A stretch of DNA of 64,000 nucleotides from an uncultured cyanobacterium. GTDB lineage: Bacteria > Cyanobacteriota > Cyanobacteriia > PCC-6307 > Cyanobiaceae. The notes under the pieces were generated by a model. The model searched no databases. It saw only the letters and a list, made by a program, of their open reading frames with translations, and was not told where the DNA came from. This document shows, piece by piece, positions 43,871 to 52,431 of the stretch (within the stretch, counting starts at the first letter, position 1; each line of letters begins with the position of its first letter). The position numbers were made by a program, and so were the translations under genes. The stretch is from assembly GCA_903823115.1 (NCBI GenBank), contig CAIJRN010000064.1, positions 1 to 64,000 of the forward strand. The letters run 5' to 3'.

Positions 43871-45883
43871 TCAATAGAGCACCGTCCACCCCCTGGAGGT
43901 GGCGACAGCCAGGTCGTAGGTGCTGAGCTCGTTGGTGCCGCTGTTGGAGCCGATGTCGATGCTCTGGTTGCTGCCCACGTAGGCCAGGTTCTGGAAGATC
44001 GTCAGGATCGCCGGCTTCGAGAGGGCGCAGCCCCAGAAGGAGATCGTGGCCGCGATCCCCTGCAGCGGGGCCGAGGCCAGGCCGACACAATTGGAAAAAA
44101 CGCCGTAGAAGTTGCTGACGTTGCCCACCGGCAGGGCCGGCAGGTTGATCAGCCCGTAGCAGCCCGAGAAGGTGTAAGTCATGTTCTGCATCGCCTCGGT
44201 GTTCAGTAGCGGCAGGCTGATCAGGGCGTAGCAGCCGTTGAACATCCCCTCCATCGTCTCCAGGGCCCGCAGATTCAGCCTTGGCAGCCGTGAAAGTGCG
44301 GTGCAGCTGGCGAACATCCAGCGCATCGTCGTCACCTTGCGGGTATCGAACGGTGGAATCGTCTCCAGTGCCTGGCAGCCGGAGAACATACTCTCCATCG
44401 TCGTCACATTCCCCGTGTCGTAGTGCGGCACCTGGCGCAGGGAGGTGCAGCTGGCGAACATCTCGTGCATGTCCACCACCTCGGTGGTGGGGAGTTCGGG
44501 GGCAATCTCCAGGGCGCTGCAGGACTGGAACATGCCGCCCATCTGCTCGATACGCTCGGCGCCACCGATCACCACCTCGCGCAGGCTGCGGCAGTTGGAG
44601 AAGAGGTAGGCGGTGGATTGCAGCGCCTCGGCATCCTCAATCCACACCCGCTCCAGCTCCGGCGCCTCCTGGCAGGCCCACTCCAGACTGGTGAGGGAGG
44701 TGATGCCGGCCAGGCGCAGCTGCTTGAGCAGATTGCAGCCGTAGACCAGATAGGAGGCATCGCTGAGCGAGGCCATCCCTTCCAGGTTCAGCTGGCGCAG
44801 CGAGGTGCACTCATAGAACGCCTCGCTGGCGGTGGTCACATGGGGCAGCGGCGGCAGCTGCACCTGCTCCAATGCGTAGCAGTAGCAGCACATCCCATCC
44901 ATCTCCTCCAGCGCCTCCGCCCGGTGCAGCTGGAACACCCGCAACGCGCCGGCGTAATAGAGCAACCAGCCGAAGTTGCTGGCACCACCGGCATCGTGGA
45001 TGGTGATCCGCTCGACGCTGCCGAGATAGTCGTAGGTGCTGTAGCGCTCGCAGCCGCAGAACACAATGCTGGCGCCCCCTTCTGCGCGGGGAAGGCTCAG
45101 GGCCAGATCCAGCCAGGGCGTGGAGGCATCGTCCTGGCTGATGCTGCTGTGCCGGGGGCTCAGGTCCACCACCGTCAGATTCGCGCCGGGCTGAGGTGTG
45201 ATCGTGACGATCACCTGCCGGTAGCCGCGGCTGCAGCGACTGGCGGCCGACACCGTGTTGTAGCTGTAGCGGTGCTCAGCCTTGATCGGCTCGATCACCG
45301 TCTCGCCCCAGCTCCAGCTGCCGTAGAAGTACGAATAGGCGCCATTCGGCAGCGGTGTGGTGAGCACCAGCTCCACATTGCCGTTGTTCTCCTCGAGCCG
45401 GTACTCGGAGGCCGAGAGGCGATTGCCGTTGCAGTAGACGAGGAACGTGCCCTCGATCCGCTGCTGCCAGCTGGTATTGCTCGCCGCCGTGATCCAGAAC
45501 CGATCGCTGGGGCCATAGAGGCTGTTGCCGAACCACTCCTGATGGCGGCGAATCGTTTCGGCGGGGGAGGTCACGTGCTCCACCGTGCCGTCGCCCCAGT
45601 CGACCGTGTAGTTGCCTGCAGCCCGCACCGCCAGCACGTTGCCTTCCCCGGGATAGACCGCAAAAAGGCCCACCAGCTTCTGCTCCCCTGGCTGGATCGC
45701 CGGCAGCGGCAACCAGTCCACCGGCCGCTGCCAGGGCTCCGCTGCAGAGGGATCCGGCATCGGCGGCTGGCTGCCGTAGGAGATCTGCCAGGCCGGCAAC
45801 GGCAGCGGCGGAGCAGGCACAGCATGAGTAGGCAGAGCCTGAACAGCCGGGGAAGGAGCGATGGAGGAGCTGGTGTGGGCCAT
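43871..45883 (-). CDS. BspA-family leucine-rich-repeat protein (DUF285 repeats)
   Basis: The 670-residue protein has an N-terminal proline-rich and beta-rich half, then about ten DUF285-type repeats from residue 300 on, each with a hydrophobic LxxLP strand and a MxxMFxxC cap (METMFSGC-like, for example MFASCTSLRQVP). BspA proteins are surface adhesins or, in phages, possible receptor-binding parts. No signal peptide is visible, consistent with a virion protein. The ATG at 45883 is used; GTG 45895 adds 4 residues. Last gene of the phage cluster. A receptor-binding role is inference. Confidence 0.75.
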   Translation of the reverse strand: MAHTSSSIAPSPAVQALPTHAVPAPPLPLPAWQISYGSQPPMPDPSAAEPWQRPVDWLPLPAIQPGEQKLVGLFAVYPGEGNVLAVRAAGNYTVDWGDGTVEHVTSPAETIRRHQEWFGNSLYGPSDRFWITAASNTSWQQRIEGTFLVYCNGNRLSASEYRLEENNGNVELVLTTPLPNGAYSYFYGSWSWGETVIEPIKAEHRYSYNTVSAASRCSRGYRQVIVTITPQPGANLTVVDLSPRHSSISQDDASTPWLDLALSLPRAEGGASIVFCGCERYSTYDYLGSVERITIHDAGGASNFGWLLYYAGALRVFQLHRAEALEEMDGMCCYCYALEQVQLPPLPHVTTASEAFYECTSLRQLNLEGMASLSDASYLVYGCNLLKQLRLAGITSLTSLEWACQEAPELERVWIEDAEALQSTAYLFSNCRSLREVVIGGAERIEQMGGMFQSCSALEIAPELPTTEVVDMHEMFASCTSLRQVPHYDTGNVTTMESMFSGCQALETIPPFDTRKVTTMRWMFASCTALSRLPRLNLRALETMEGMFNGCYALISLPLLNTEAMQNMTYTFSGCYGLINLPALPVGNVSNFYGVFSNCVGLASAPLQGIAATISFWGCALSKPAILTIFQNLAYVGSNQSIDIGSNSGTNELSTYDLAVATSRGWTVLY

Positions 45884-45916
45884 GGGGGGAAGCACTCCCC
45901 ACCTATTGCCGCGCCA

Positions 45917-46378
45917 TCAGCGTCCTTCCGGTCGCTCCGGTCGCCCGCTCTCCTTGCGGCGAGGCAGCTGCGGCTGGCCTGGTTTCGGCTCCTGGGTCGG
46001 GGCCTCCGGTTTGGGCAACTCCAGGCCGTGATGGGCATGGGCCGCCTCGGCGGAGTCGAACCACTGCCAGCCGTCATGGGGCAGCGGGAGCCGCTGCCGG
46101 TCCTCCCGGCTCAAGCTGTAGTCCGGCGCATGCACCTCGTTGGGTGCGAACTGGAGGCACTTGTCCTGCAGGCGGTAGAAGCCGCTGGTGTCGGGGCCCG
46201 TCGGCGGGGTTTGCGGAGTTGCGGGATCAGGAGCGGGTGTCACCGGTGCGGTGGCGGACTCTGAGCTCGTGGAAGCCGCGGTGGCTGGAGACGGCGCAGT
46301 CTCGGGCGTCACGGTGGGGGAGCCGTCGGTAGCGGTGACATCAGGCGTGGAGGAAGTGGCGGCCATGGTGGGAAGCAT
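45917..46378 (-). CDS. Phage-cluster protein with disordered N-terminus
   Basis: The first 60 residues are Ala/Thr/Ser/Pro-rich and probably disordered. The second half is a compact unit with YRLQDKCLQFAP, then DGWQWFDSAEAAHAHHG and a Pro/Lys-rich end. It precedes the BspA repeat gene by 21-33 bases and probably is made with it. I know of no named family. The ATG at 46378 is preferred because an AGAGAAG site lies just upstream. Confidence 0.55.
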   Translation of the reverse strand: MLPTMAATSSTPDVTATDGSPTVTPETAPSPATAASTSSESATAPVTPAPDPATPQTPPTGPDTSGFYRLQDKCLQFAPNEVHAPDYSLSREDRQRLPLPHDGWQWFDSAEAAHAHHGLELPKPEAPTQEPKPGQPQLPRRKESGRPERPEGR

Positions 46379-46409
46379 TCGACTTCTCTTGCCTTGACCG
46401 GAACACCTG

Positions 46410-47144
46410 TCACTCCCCCTCCAGCAGCTGCCCCAGGCGCCTGGAGAGCAGCATCAGCTGCTCGCGCTGACGGCGCTGCAGCAACTCGCGGGCGGCCAGG
46501 GCGTTGTCTGCGGGGATGGGGTCAGTGATCAGGGCGCGGCTGGGGCGGTCGTAGAGGGCGACGAGCAGGCCGGTGGGCTGGGCCCTGGTGGTGCAGCCGA
46601 TCGGACAGATCATCAGGCTGGCGCCCCGCGGTAGTTCGCTCTCATCGAGGTTCAGGGCCAGAGGGCGCTCGCTTTCGCATAGGCCCAGGGCGGCATGGCC
46701 GAGGACCTTGGCCATCGCCACGTTCACCAGGGCCTCCTGGCCGGGTTGCAGCGGCAGCTGCGGGGTACGGCCTTCGGCTGCCAGCACCTGGAGCGTGGCG
46801 GCCCCGTCCCAGTTGGCGATCAGCAGGGTGTTGAGGCCAAAGGTTTCGGCACCGATCGCCGAGCGCAGCAGGGTTTGCACCTGCTCCTTGTGCTGTCCGT
46901 AGCGCTGCGCCAGGCTCTGGCCGGCGGGCAGCATCAACCGTTTGGCCAGATCGGGCTGAACGACGACCAGGATCCAGCCCAAATAGAGCACCAGACCCAG
47001 AAAGACGATGCGGCTGAGGCGATAGAGCAGCTGCCAGGGACTCCTGGCATCGAGCACCTCGCTGATCGCCTTGTTGAGCGCATCCGTCGTGGCGCGGGTG
47101 AACACCTCGACCCGCTCGAACAGCCTGCTTTTCGGGGTGCTCAT
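46410..47144 (-). CDS. Membrane-anchored phage-cluster protein
   Basis: The 244-residue protein has a charged N-terminal helix (residues 1-40), one membrane segment at about 44-65 (IVFLGLVLYLGWILVVV), and a soluble C-terminal domain of about 170 residues with GAF-like alternation of strands (LLIANWDGAATLQVLAAEG, MICPIGCTTR). The anchored sensor-like layout is unusual for a structural phage gene and may be cargo. The function is unknown. Confidence 0.6.
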   Translation of the reverse strand: MSTPKSRLFERVEVFTRATTDALNKAISEVLDARSPWQLLYRLSRIVFLGLVLYLGWILVVVQPDLAKRLMLPAGQSLAQRYGQHKEQVQTLLRSAIGAETFGLNTLLIANWDGAATLQVLAAEGRTPQLPLQPGQEALVNVAMAKVLGHAALGLCESERPLALNLDESELPRGASLMICPIGCTTRAQPTGLLVALYDRPSRALITDPIPADNALAARELLQRRQREQLMLLSRRLGQLLEGE

Positions 47145-47186
47145 GCAGGTCGCTCTGGTGCGGGAGAGGAGGGAAGGGCAGAGAGA

Positions 47187-48038
47187 TCAGAGGAGGGGAT
47201 CGATCCCGAACGGGTCGTCACCAGCGGTGGTGAGCAAAGCGGCGGCGGGCTGTTCCTGGGCAGCGCCCTCTGCAGCCGGCTCGGCCTGGTTCTCGGGCTG
47301 GACCTCCTGGCGCACCTTGCGGGGACGGCCCCGGCGGGCGGACGCCGCTGGGGCCGTGGATTCGACGGCCAATTCAGTGACCGGTTCGACCGGTTGAGTC
47401 GCATCGGAATGGGGACCGTCAGCCTCAGCCGCCAGCTCTGGATCTGCGGCAGCTCCGGCAGGAGCAGCAGGCAGCTCGCTGGAGAGTGAATCCACAGGCC
47501 CGACGGAATCCGCCGGCTGGCCAGCAGCTTCTGGCCCCGGATTCCATGCAGACACTGCATCGTTTTCCGCCGGAGTCGCCAGCTCCCCAGCCGCCTCCTG
47601 ATCGAGGCCCAGCAGGTTCGTGGGCAGATGGGCCGTCAGATCGGCCTCGGATTGTCGCGGGGAATCGGGGTCCGCGATGGTGGCGGCGATTGCCTGCCCT
47701 GCAGATGGAGTGGAAGCGTCTCGGCTGCCGGAAGTGGTTGTCGCCAGGGCCGTGTGCGGTGCCGCTGCCGCGGACACCGCCGGAGGCTGGGAACTCAGGA
47801 CATCGGGCGTCACGACAACCGGCGCCGCTGGCGTCGATTCAGCCCTGCTCTCCCCGCTGCCGATCTGCCAGCCGGATGCCAGCCAGCCCGGTAGATGCAC
47901 CGGCCACACGTAGCGGGTCTCGCTGCCGCGCTGGATGCGAACCATCCCCGCCTGGGCGGAGGCCGCCCCAGCGGAAACGGATGGGGCGTGACCCTGCCGG
48001 GACGGCATGGCGCCGAGGTTCGGAAACAGATCGCTCAT
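47187..48038 (-). CDS. Phage-cluster protein, Ala/Pro-rich
   Basis: The first 55 residues contain a folded-looking stretch (MVRIQRGSETRYVWPVHLPG) and the remaining about 230 are low-complexity Ala/Thr/Ser/Pro/Glu. The ATG at 48038 is chosen; a TTG at 48053 overlapping the stop of the previous gene (TTGA) may also serve. It lies in the middle of the structural operon and probably encodes a minor structural or assembly protein, which I cannot verify. Confidence 0.55.
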   Translation of the reverse strand: MSDLFPNLGAMPSRQGHAPSVSAGAASAQAGMVRIQRGSETRYVWPVHLPGWLASGWQIGSGESRAESTPAAPVVVTPDVLSSQPPAVSAAAAPHTALATTTSGSRDASTPSAGQAIAATIADPDSPRQSEADLTAHLPTNLLGLDQEAAGELATPAENDAVSAWNPGPEAAGQPADSVGPVDSLSSELPAAPAGAAADPELAAEADGPHSDATQPVEPVTELAVESTAPAASARRGRPRKVRQEVQPENQAEPAAEGAAQEQPAAALLTTAGDDPFGIDPLL

Positions 48039-48049
48039 CGGCTGTTCCC

Positions 48050-48487
48050 TCAAGCCGGCAACGTGGCGGTCAGGCCCACCGTCATCCCCTCAGGCGTTGA
48101 GGGGGAGACGATCGCCCGGGCAAAGCAGAGGGCCGGTGGATCGGCATTGGCGACATCAGCCGGATCGAGCTGGATGTCCTGGCCGTTGATGTGGGCCTCC
48201 ACCCGACCACCCTCGGCTGGGATGGCGACGCTGGCCACACTCACAAAGGAGCCGGCACGGCCATCGCGCAGTAGGGGGGCCACTTCGAGGAGGACTGTCA
48301 CAGCCTGGCTGTGGCCGGGGTGGGCGGCGATCAGTGAGAAGCGATTGGAGGCGTCGAGCTTGGTGGAGAGCTGCACCACCTCACCGCTGACGAACACCTT
48401 GTCGTGTCCGCGGCTGGCACTGCGATTGCTCCAGCCCACCAGCAGGGTGGCGGCATCGAGGAGTGGGATGCCCTTGGAGGGGGCCAT
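48050..48487 (-). CDS. Phage-cluster protein, putative head decoration or completion
   Basis: The 145-residue protein is beta-rich (KVFVSGEVVQLSTKL, RFSLIAAHPG, AVTVLLEVAPLLRDG, VEAHINGQDIQL), the pattern of capsid decoration or head-tail completion proteins. It follows the capsid gene by 74 bases. No family can be named with certainty. Confidence 0.5.
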   Translation of the reverse strand: MAPSKGIPLLDAATLLVGWSNRSASRGHDKVFVSGEVVQLSTKLDASNRFSLIAAHPGHSQAVTVLLEVAPLLRDGRAGSFVSVASVAIPAEGGRVEAHINGQDIQLDPADVANADPPALCFARAIVSPSTPEGMTVGLTATLPA

Positions 48488-48561
48488 GGTTCGGTCTCCG
48501 GGTTGGAAGGAAGGAATCGAGAGGAATCAAGGCGGCCAGCCGCAATGCAGCCAGCCCCCAA

Positions 48562-49479
48562 TCACGTCAGCGGTGCGATGTTGTGGAGGCGGCCGGCGGC
48601 ACGGGGGTGCATGACGCCGAAACCGACGTACCAGTCGATGCGGGTGCGGAAGACGGGAGCGTCAGGGACTTCACCCAGGTCCCGCACCGAGATGCCGTAG
48701 CGACCCTGGAAAGGGCCCTGCAATCCCGTCACCCCTTGATCACCAAAGGTGCAGCAGTAGATCGAGCTGGTACCGCCGGCTTCTCCGTAGCCGAGCACTT
48801 CCAGGCCCTGGGCGTCGCGGTCGACGGTGAGGATCTGGCACTCCTGGTAGTGATGGACCATCACGCCCAGATTGTTGGTGGAGACGTTGTAGACGCCTTG
48901 ACCAACGGTGGCTCTGGCGAGGGCGTTGAGCTGGCGGCGCATCGCCTTGCTCATCACCAGGTACTTCATGCCGCCATAGGCGTTGACCGAATCGATCAAC
49001 TCATCGAGCTTGTCGAAATCGAGGGCGGTGGCACCGTTGTTGATCGCCATCTCTGCCCCGGGCGGCAAGCGCCGGGCGAGGCCGTCAAAGCCACGGGCCT
49101 GGCTGGCGGTGGCATCGCCGTTGATCAGGGCTGCCTCCAGGGTGAGGCGCATCGAGCGCACTTTCATCTCCACCTGGGAAGCCCGCGCCTCAGGCCCCTG
49201 CAGATCGACGATCGAGCGGTCCACATCGACGTCGCCGCCGAACAGGTGAACGGCTTCTGATTGGGGATCAACGACGCCGTAGCTCTGCTTGTAGCCCTCG
49301 TTCACCGCCCGGAACCCCACCGAGGGAAGTTCTTTTTCGACGGAATAGAACAGGCCGCCGCCGGCGATGTTCATGAACGGCAGCCGCGAGAGCAGTTCCC
49401 CCTCGCTGAAGGTCTTGATCACCGCCAGGTGCTCCAGGCGGCTCTCGTACTTGGCTGCCTCGATCAAGGTGAGGCCCAT
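48562..49479 (-). CDS. Major capsid protein (HK97-fold type)
   Basis: The 305-residue protein has the character of a tailed-phage major capsid protein: an N-terminal helical segment (TLIEAAKYESRLEHLAVIK), the LPFMNIAGGGLFYSVEKELPSVGF strand set, a helix-rich middle, and a C-terminal part around GVYNVSTNNLGVMVHHYQ. The ATG at 49479 is preferred over a GTG at 49485. Its position after the scaffold gene and before a possible decoration protein fits. Family is inferred from pattern and order. Confidence 0.7.
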   Translation of the reverse strand: MGLTLIEAAKYESRLEHLAVIKTFSEGELLSRLPFMNIAGGGLFYSVEKELPSVGFRAVNEGYKQSYGVVDPQSEAVHLFGGDVDVDRSIVDLQGPEARASQVEMKVRSMRLTLEAALINGDATASQARGFDGLARRLPPGAEMAINNGATALDFDKLDELIDSVNAYGGMKYLVMSKAMRRQLNALARATVGQGVYNVSTNNLGVMVHHYQECQILTVDRDAQGLEVLGYGEAGGTSSIYCCTFGDQGVTGLQGPFQGRYGISVRDLGEVPDAPVFRTRIDWYVGFGVMHPRAAGRLHNIAPLT

Positions 49480-49712
49480 CAGCACTCCAGGGGTCTGGCC
49501 CTAGCAACGTCACCAGCTCTTGCCAACCCCTTTGCGGTAGCCAGGTCGGGCCCTGCTGTTGGGGATCAGGGCGGCCATGGAGCTGGGCGAAACCGCCACC
49601 CGCTCTGCCCCGGCTCGGGCGATGCGCCAGGGCTGAACGCGAGTCGCTGCGCGACCCTGGCGCACCCCAGCCAGCGCCGGGGCCTGGTCGGGGTGTCGTT
49701 CGCCAGCCAGCC

Positions 49713-49937
49713 ATGGCCGCCTCCGGTCGTCCCGCCCCTGCCCTGCGCTCCTGCTCCATCCGCCTGGTCTCGGTGCATCTGCTCGATGCTGCAGGCCAGC
49801 TCCTGCGCATCCTGTTTCTTGATCCTGAGGGCCACTACAGCGCCACGCCGCACTATGTGCCCCGTGAGCAGGCGCTGATCCTGGCGGCCAATCACCAGCG
49901 GGTGCTCGGCCGCCAGGCTGAAGTGCGGGTGCTCTGA
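49713..49937 (+). CDS. Small plus-strand ORF, paralogue of 50675-50908
   Basis: The 74-residue protein resembles the product of 50675-50908: both share an SCxIR strand, a VH dipeptide, an aromatic-led strand, and end in VRVL or VSVL. Both are encoded opposite to the structural operon. The ATG at 49713 is used. Similarity between the two is the main argument for coding. No known function. Confidence 0.45.
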   Translation: MAASGRPAPALRSCSIRLVSVHLLDAAGQLLRILFLDPEGHYSATPHYVPREQALILAANHQRVLGRQAEVRVL

Positions 49938-50203
49938 GGGCACTGCGCCCTGGGGGCTGCGGCCCCCTTTCCCTCCCTCCATGGCAGATGCCGAACGGAA
50001 CCGGATGCTGAAGGACCGAGAGGTCCAGCACAGCCTGTAAGTCCAGCCACCAGCTCTTGATGAGGCGCCGCTCCGGCCCTCTTCATGATCGGGGGACGCG
50101 TCAAGGGTTTCACCAGCCGGCCGTTGTTGACGTTGGCTGCGCTCCGCTTCGCATCGGACGACGTGGCCGGCCCTTGACCCGCCCCCGCTGGCGGAGGGGT
50201 CCT

Positions 50204-50404
50204 ATGCGGTGCCCATCCATGGCCCTCCTTTCCCGCAAGTCCGCTCTGAAGCAGTATTCCTGGCAAGTGCTGGATGATCTGGCGTTCTGCACTCAGCGCT
50301 ATCCCCGCCTGGCGGAGTTGGCAGCTCAGGTGCTGTTTGAGCAGCAGTGCGCTCGGCCGGTGGCGCCGGTTGATCCGGGGCTTGAGGCGCTGGTGCCCTT
50401 CTGA
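50204..50404 (+). CDS. Small plus-strand ORF
   Basis: The 66-residue protein is helical and basic at the N-terminus and rich in Leu/Ala (QVLDDLAFCTQRYPRLAEL). A GGAGGGG site 5 bases upstream of ATG 50204 decides the start. It lies between two related plus-strand ORFs (49713 and 50675). No function recognised. Confidence 0.45.
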   Translation: MRCPSMALLSRKSALKQYSWQVLDDLAFCTQRYPRLAELAAQVLFEQQCARPVAPVDPGLEALVPF

Positions 50405-50674
50405 GGGGCCAGCTTCCAGCCGGCGGGGCTCCCTTGGGGCCTCCTTTCTTGCCGGTCGTTTGCCCTGTGCAGCGATGACGACGGCGGGAATCGAGACCGC
50501 TCACCTGCACGCGGAGCCCGTGGACTTGCAGCGCAGCCGGTTCTCTCCAGACACCAGCCGGCGGCAGGCCTCAGCACTGGTGGGGGAAGTCGGCAACACG
50601 GATCGGCGAGGGCCAGGAACCGCTGCCCCGGCCGTCTCGTCCCTGCGGGCCGCTACAGCCGAGGCGTGACGCGG

Positions 50675-50908
50675 ATGTCCCTCGCCTCTCTCGTGTTGGC
50701 CTCCTCTTCCCCCAGCTGCGAAATCCGCCAGTTGCTGGTGCACGTCTATCCCTCTGGCAGCAAGGCCCCGGGCGCTGAGCGCCTCACGGTCTTCTATGGC
50801 CGTCGTGGCCGGCCGGTCAAAAAGCCGCGGTTCATGCCGGCGGCCCTGGCCCATCAGTGGGCTCGCAAGCTGCAGGCCCGGCGCCTCGGCACCGTTTCGG
50901 TGCTCTGA
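50675..50908 (+). CDS. Small plus-strand ORF, paralogue of 49713-49937
   Basis: The 77-residue basic protein shares the beginning and end pattern with the product of 49713-49937. It contains a RRGRPVKKPRF basic stretch that might contact nucleic acid. The ATG at 50675 is used. A GTG at 50666 would add 3 residues. Confidence 0.45.
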   Translation: MSLASLVLASSSPSCEIRQLLVHVYPSGSKAPGAERLTVFYGRRGRPVKKPRFMPAALAHQWARKLQARRLGTVSVL

Positions 50909-51022
50909 GCCAGCAGGCTCCGGCTGGGGCTTGCGAGGCCCTCAGCCCTGCATCACCGGCTGCGGGTTCGCCCGTGGCCGGTTTTTCACTGTGCTGATCA
51001 GATCAGCCCTGATGATGCCCAT

Positions 51023-51220
51023 CTAGGAGTCGATCAAAGGAGGATCAGGCAGGGAGCGGCTGATCAGCTCCTGGATGATTTCAGGGATGGAGCGTCCACT
51101 GCGGATGGAGATTTCCTCGATCTGCGCATAGATCTCAGGCTGAATCTCCAGATCCAATCGCTGCGGCATCCGGGAAGCATCAAATCCGGACAGCCCCTGC
51201 GGGGGGGGGGGGGCACTCAT
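51023..51220 (-). CDS. Ribbon-helix-helix regulator with a G/C homopolymer near its start
   Basis: The 65-residue protein has the ribbon-helix-helix pattern (RLDLEIQPEIYAQIEEISIRSG then RSIPEIIQEL) of CopG/Arc-like DNA-binding proteins. Its first residues are MSAPPPPQG, encoded by a run of 13 C on the coding strand (13 G on the plus strand, 51201-51213). Gain or loss of one base would shift the frame before the DNA-binding part, so expression could be phase-variable. It lies upstream, in the sense of transcription, of no other gene on its strand before the capsid gene, and may be a regulator of the phage cluster or a free antitoxin. Confidence 0.6.
   Translation of the reverse strand: MSAPPPPQGLSGFDASRMPQRLDLEIQPEIYAQIEEISIRSGRSIPEIIQELISRSLPDPPLIDS
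51201..51213. repeat. 13-base poly-G tract inside the ribbon-helix-helix gene
   Basis: Thirteen consecutive G on the plus strand fall in codons 3-7 of the 51023-51220 gene. Tracts of this length slip readily during replication and are a recognised substrate for phase variation. It is the longest homopolymer seen in the window. Confidence 0.8.
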
Positions 51221-51431
51221 TGATACGCTTGTACTTAAATGGTGGTGATGGGTTATAGGCAGTACCGGTTTGATCGTCCGAGCTTTCTTATGCAAGATAC
51301 GCATCGATTTCGTCAGATCGGCCCTGCCGCTGGATCGGCCCGATTGGTTGGCTTGATCTGGATGTGACCGGTCCGTGACAGGGATTTCCCCCGAATCAGC
51401 AACGTCGCTGGAAGGTTTTGTAGGCCTGTCA

Positions 51432-51818
51432 TCAACGCGTTCGCTCGGCGGTCCGGCGCTGGTCCTGTTGCCGCTCAGCGGCATCCATCCGTCGGGCAAT
51501 TGAGCGGGCCCAGCGCTGACCGGGATCACCACCCCAGCCATCCCAGGCCTGCCGGCCCTTGCCGTAGGTGCCCCAGCTGGAGCCCTGCTTGTCGATGGCG
51601 TGGCGCGCGAAGTAGCTGACCATCCGATCGATGGTGGTGGGCGAGAGCTCTTGACGATGAACCAGCTGCCGGGCCCGGGCCAAGCCCACCGGTGTCATAC
51701 CCCGCAGAGAAGGCGGCTGCTCAGCGCGACGCTCCAGGGCCCGGCGGGCAGCAGCGGCAGCACTGGCCGGAGGGCGGAAGGAGATATCGCGGTAGAAGTC
51801 CTTGCTCCGGCGCGGCAT
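51432..51818 (-). CDS. Phage-associated protein with SWGTYGKGRQAWDGWGGDPG-type domain
   Basis: The 128-residue protein has a pattern I know from many tailed-phage structural clusters: MTPVGLARARQL, LSPTTIDRMVSYFARH, KQGSSWGTYGKGRQAWDGW and GGDPGQRWA. The exact role is not known; such proteins lie among prohead and capsid genes. The N-terminus is basic and Ala-rich. It starts 5 bases after the stop of the 51824-52240 gene, in one operon. Confidence 0.65.
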   Translation of the reverse strand: MPRRSKDFYRDISFRPPASAAAAARRALERRAEQPPSLRGMTPVGLARARQLVHRQELSPTTIDRMVSYFARHAIDKQGSSWGTYGKGRQAWDGWGGDPGQRWARSIARRMDAAERQQDQRRTAERTR

Positions 51819-51823
51819 GGTGA

Positions 51824-52240
51824 TCAGGCCGCAGGGTGCTGGTCGGTGGAACCGGTGGCCTTGGGATCAGCAGTGCCCGGCTCGACGTCGGCGGGATCGG
51901 CGCCGTGGCTGTCGCCGGCGACAACCTCTTCAGCCGCGTGCTTCTCCGCAGTGATCTCTCCCGCGGTGTCGGTGAGGGCGGGGACGAGCTGATCCAAGAA
52001 GGTGCCGATGGCACCGAGCTGGGCGTTGGCGTCGTCAGTGCTGGCCTGCAGCTGGGCAATCAAGCCTTCTGCGGTCGACGCCCGTTCCATGGCGGCCAAA
52101 GCGTCCTCGCGGGCGGCTGCGATGGCGGCCTCATCGGCTGCGTCATCGGCGAGGGCATCCGCGAGTTGCCGGCGTAAGTCAGCCTCACGCGACTGGAAGC
52201 GGGCAAAGACGCCAACGAGGCGATCAAGCAGGGCAGTCAT
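51824..52240 (-). CDS. Phage-cluster coiled-coil protein
   Basis: The 138-residue protein is almost entirely helical through residue 95, rich in Ala, Asp, Glu and Leu with heptad spacing, then has a disordered acidic tail (PADVEPGTADPKATG). It probably forms an oligomer. The ATG at 52240 is chosen. It lies between the scaffold-like protein and the SWGTY-type protein in the structural run. Confidence 0.55.
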   Translation of the reverse strand: MTALLDRLVGVFARFQSREADLRRQLADALADDAADEAAIAAAREDALAAMERASTAEGLIAQLQASTDDANAQLGAIGTFLDQLVPALTDTAGEITAEKHAAEEVVAGDSHGADPADVEPGTADPKATGSTDQHPAA

Positions 52241-52431
52241 GGCTCTGAGGGGTGAGAGGAATAGATGAAGCAGTCGGAGGGTCACGGGACGCCTCGGGGT
52301 TGGACTGGGGTGCAGGCCGCGGAGGGCCAAGCGGGAGGCGAGGGCGAAATCGCCCAGCCCCCTCTCTTCCTTGCCGACTGGTCGCGCCGTCAGTACGAGA
52401 TCCCCATAAAAAGGGGGCTCTGCCCCCCCCC

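Noticed and set aside
44423-46264. 613-residue open frame opposite the BspA gene
   Set aside because: The minus strand shows regular DUF285 repeats, and the plus frame is compositional antisense.
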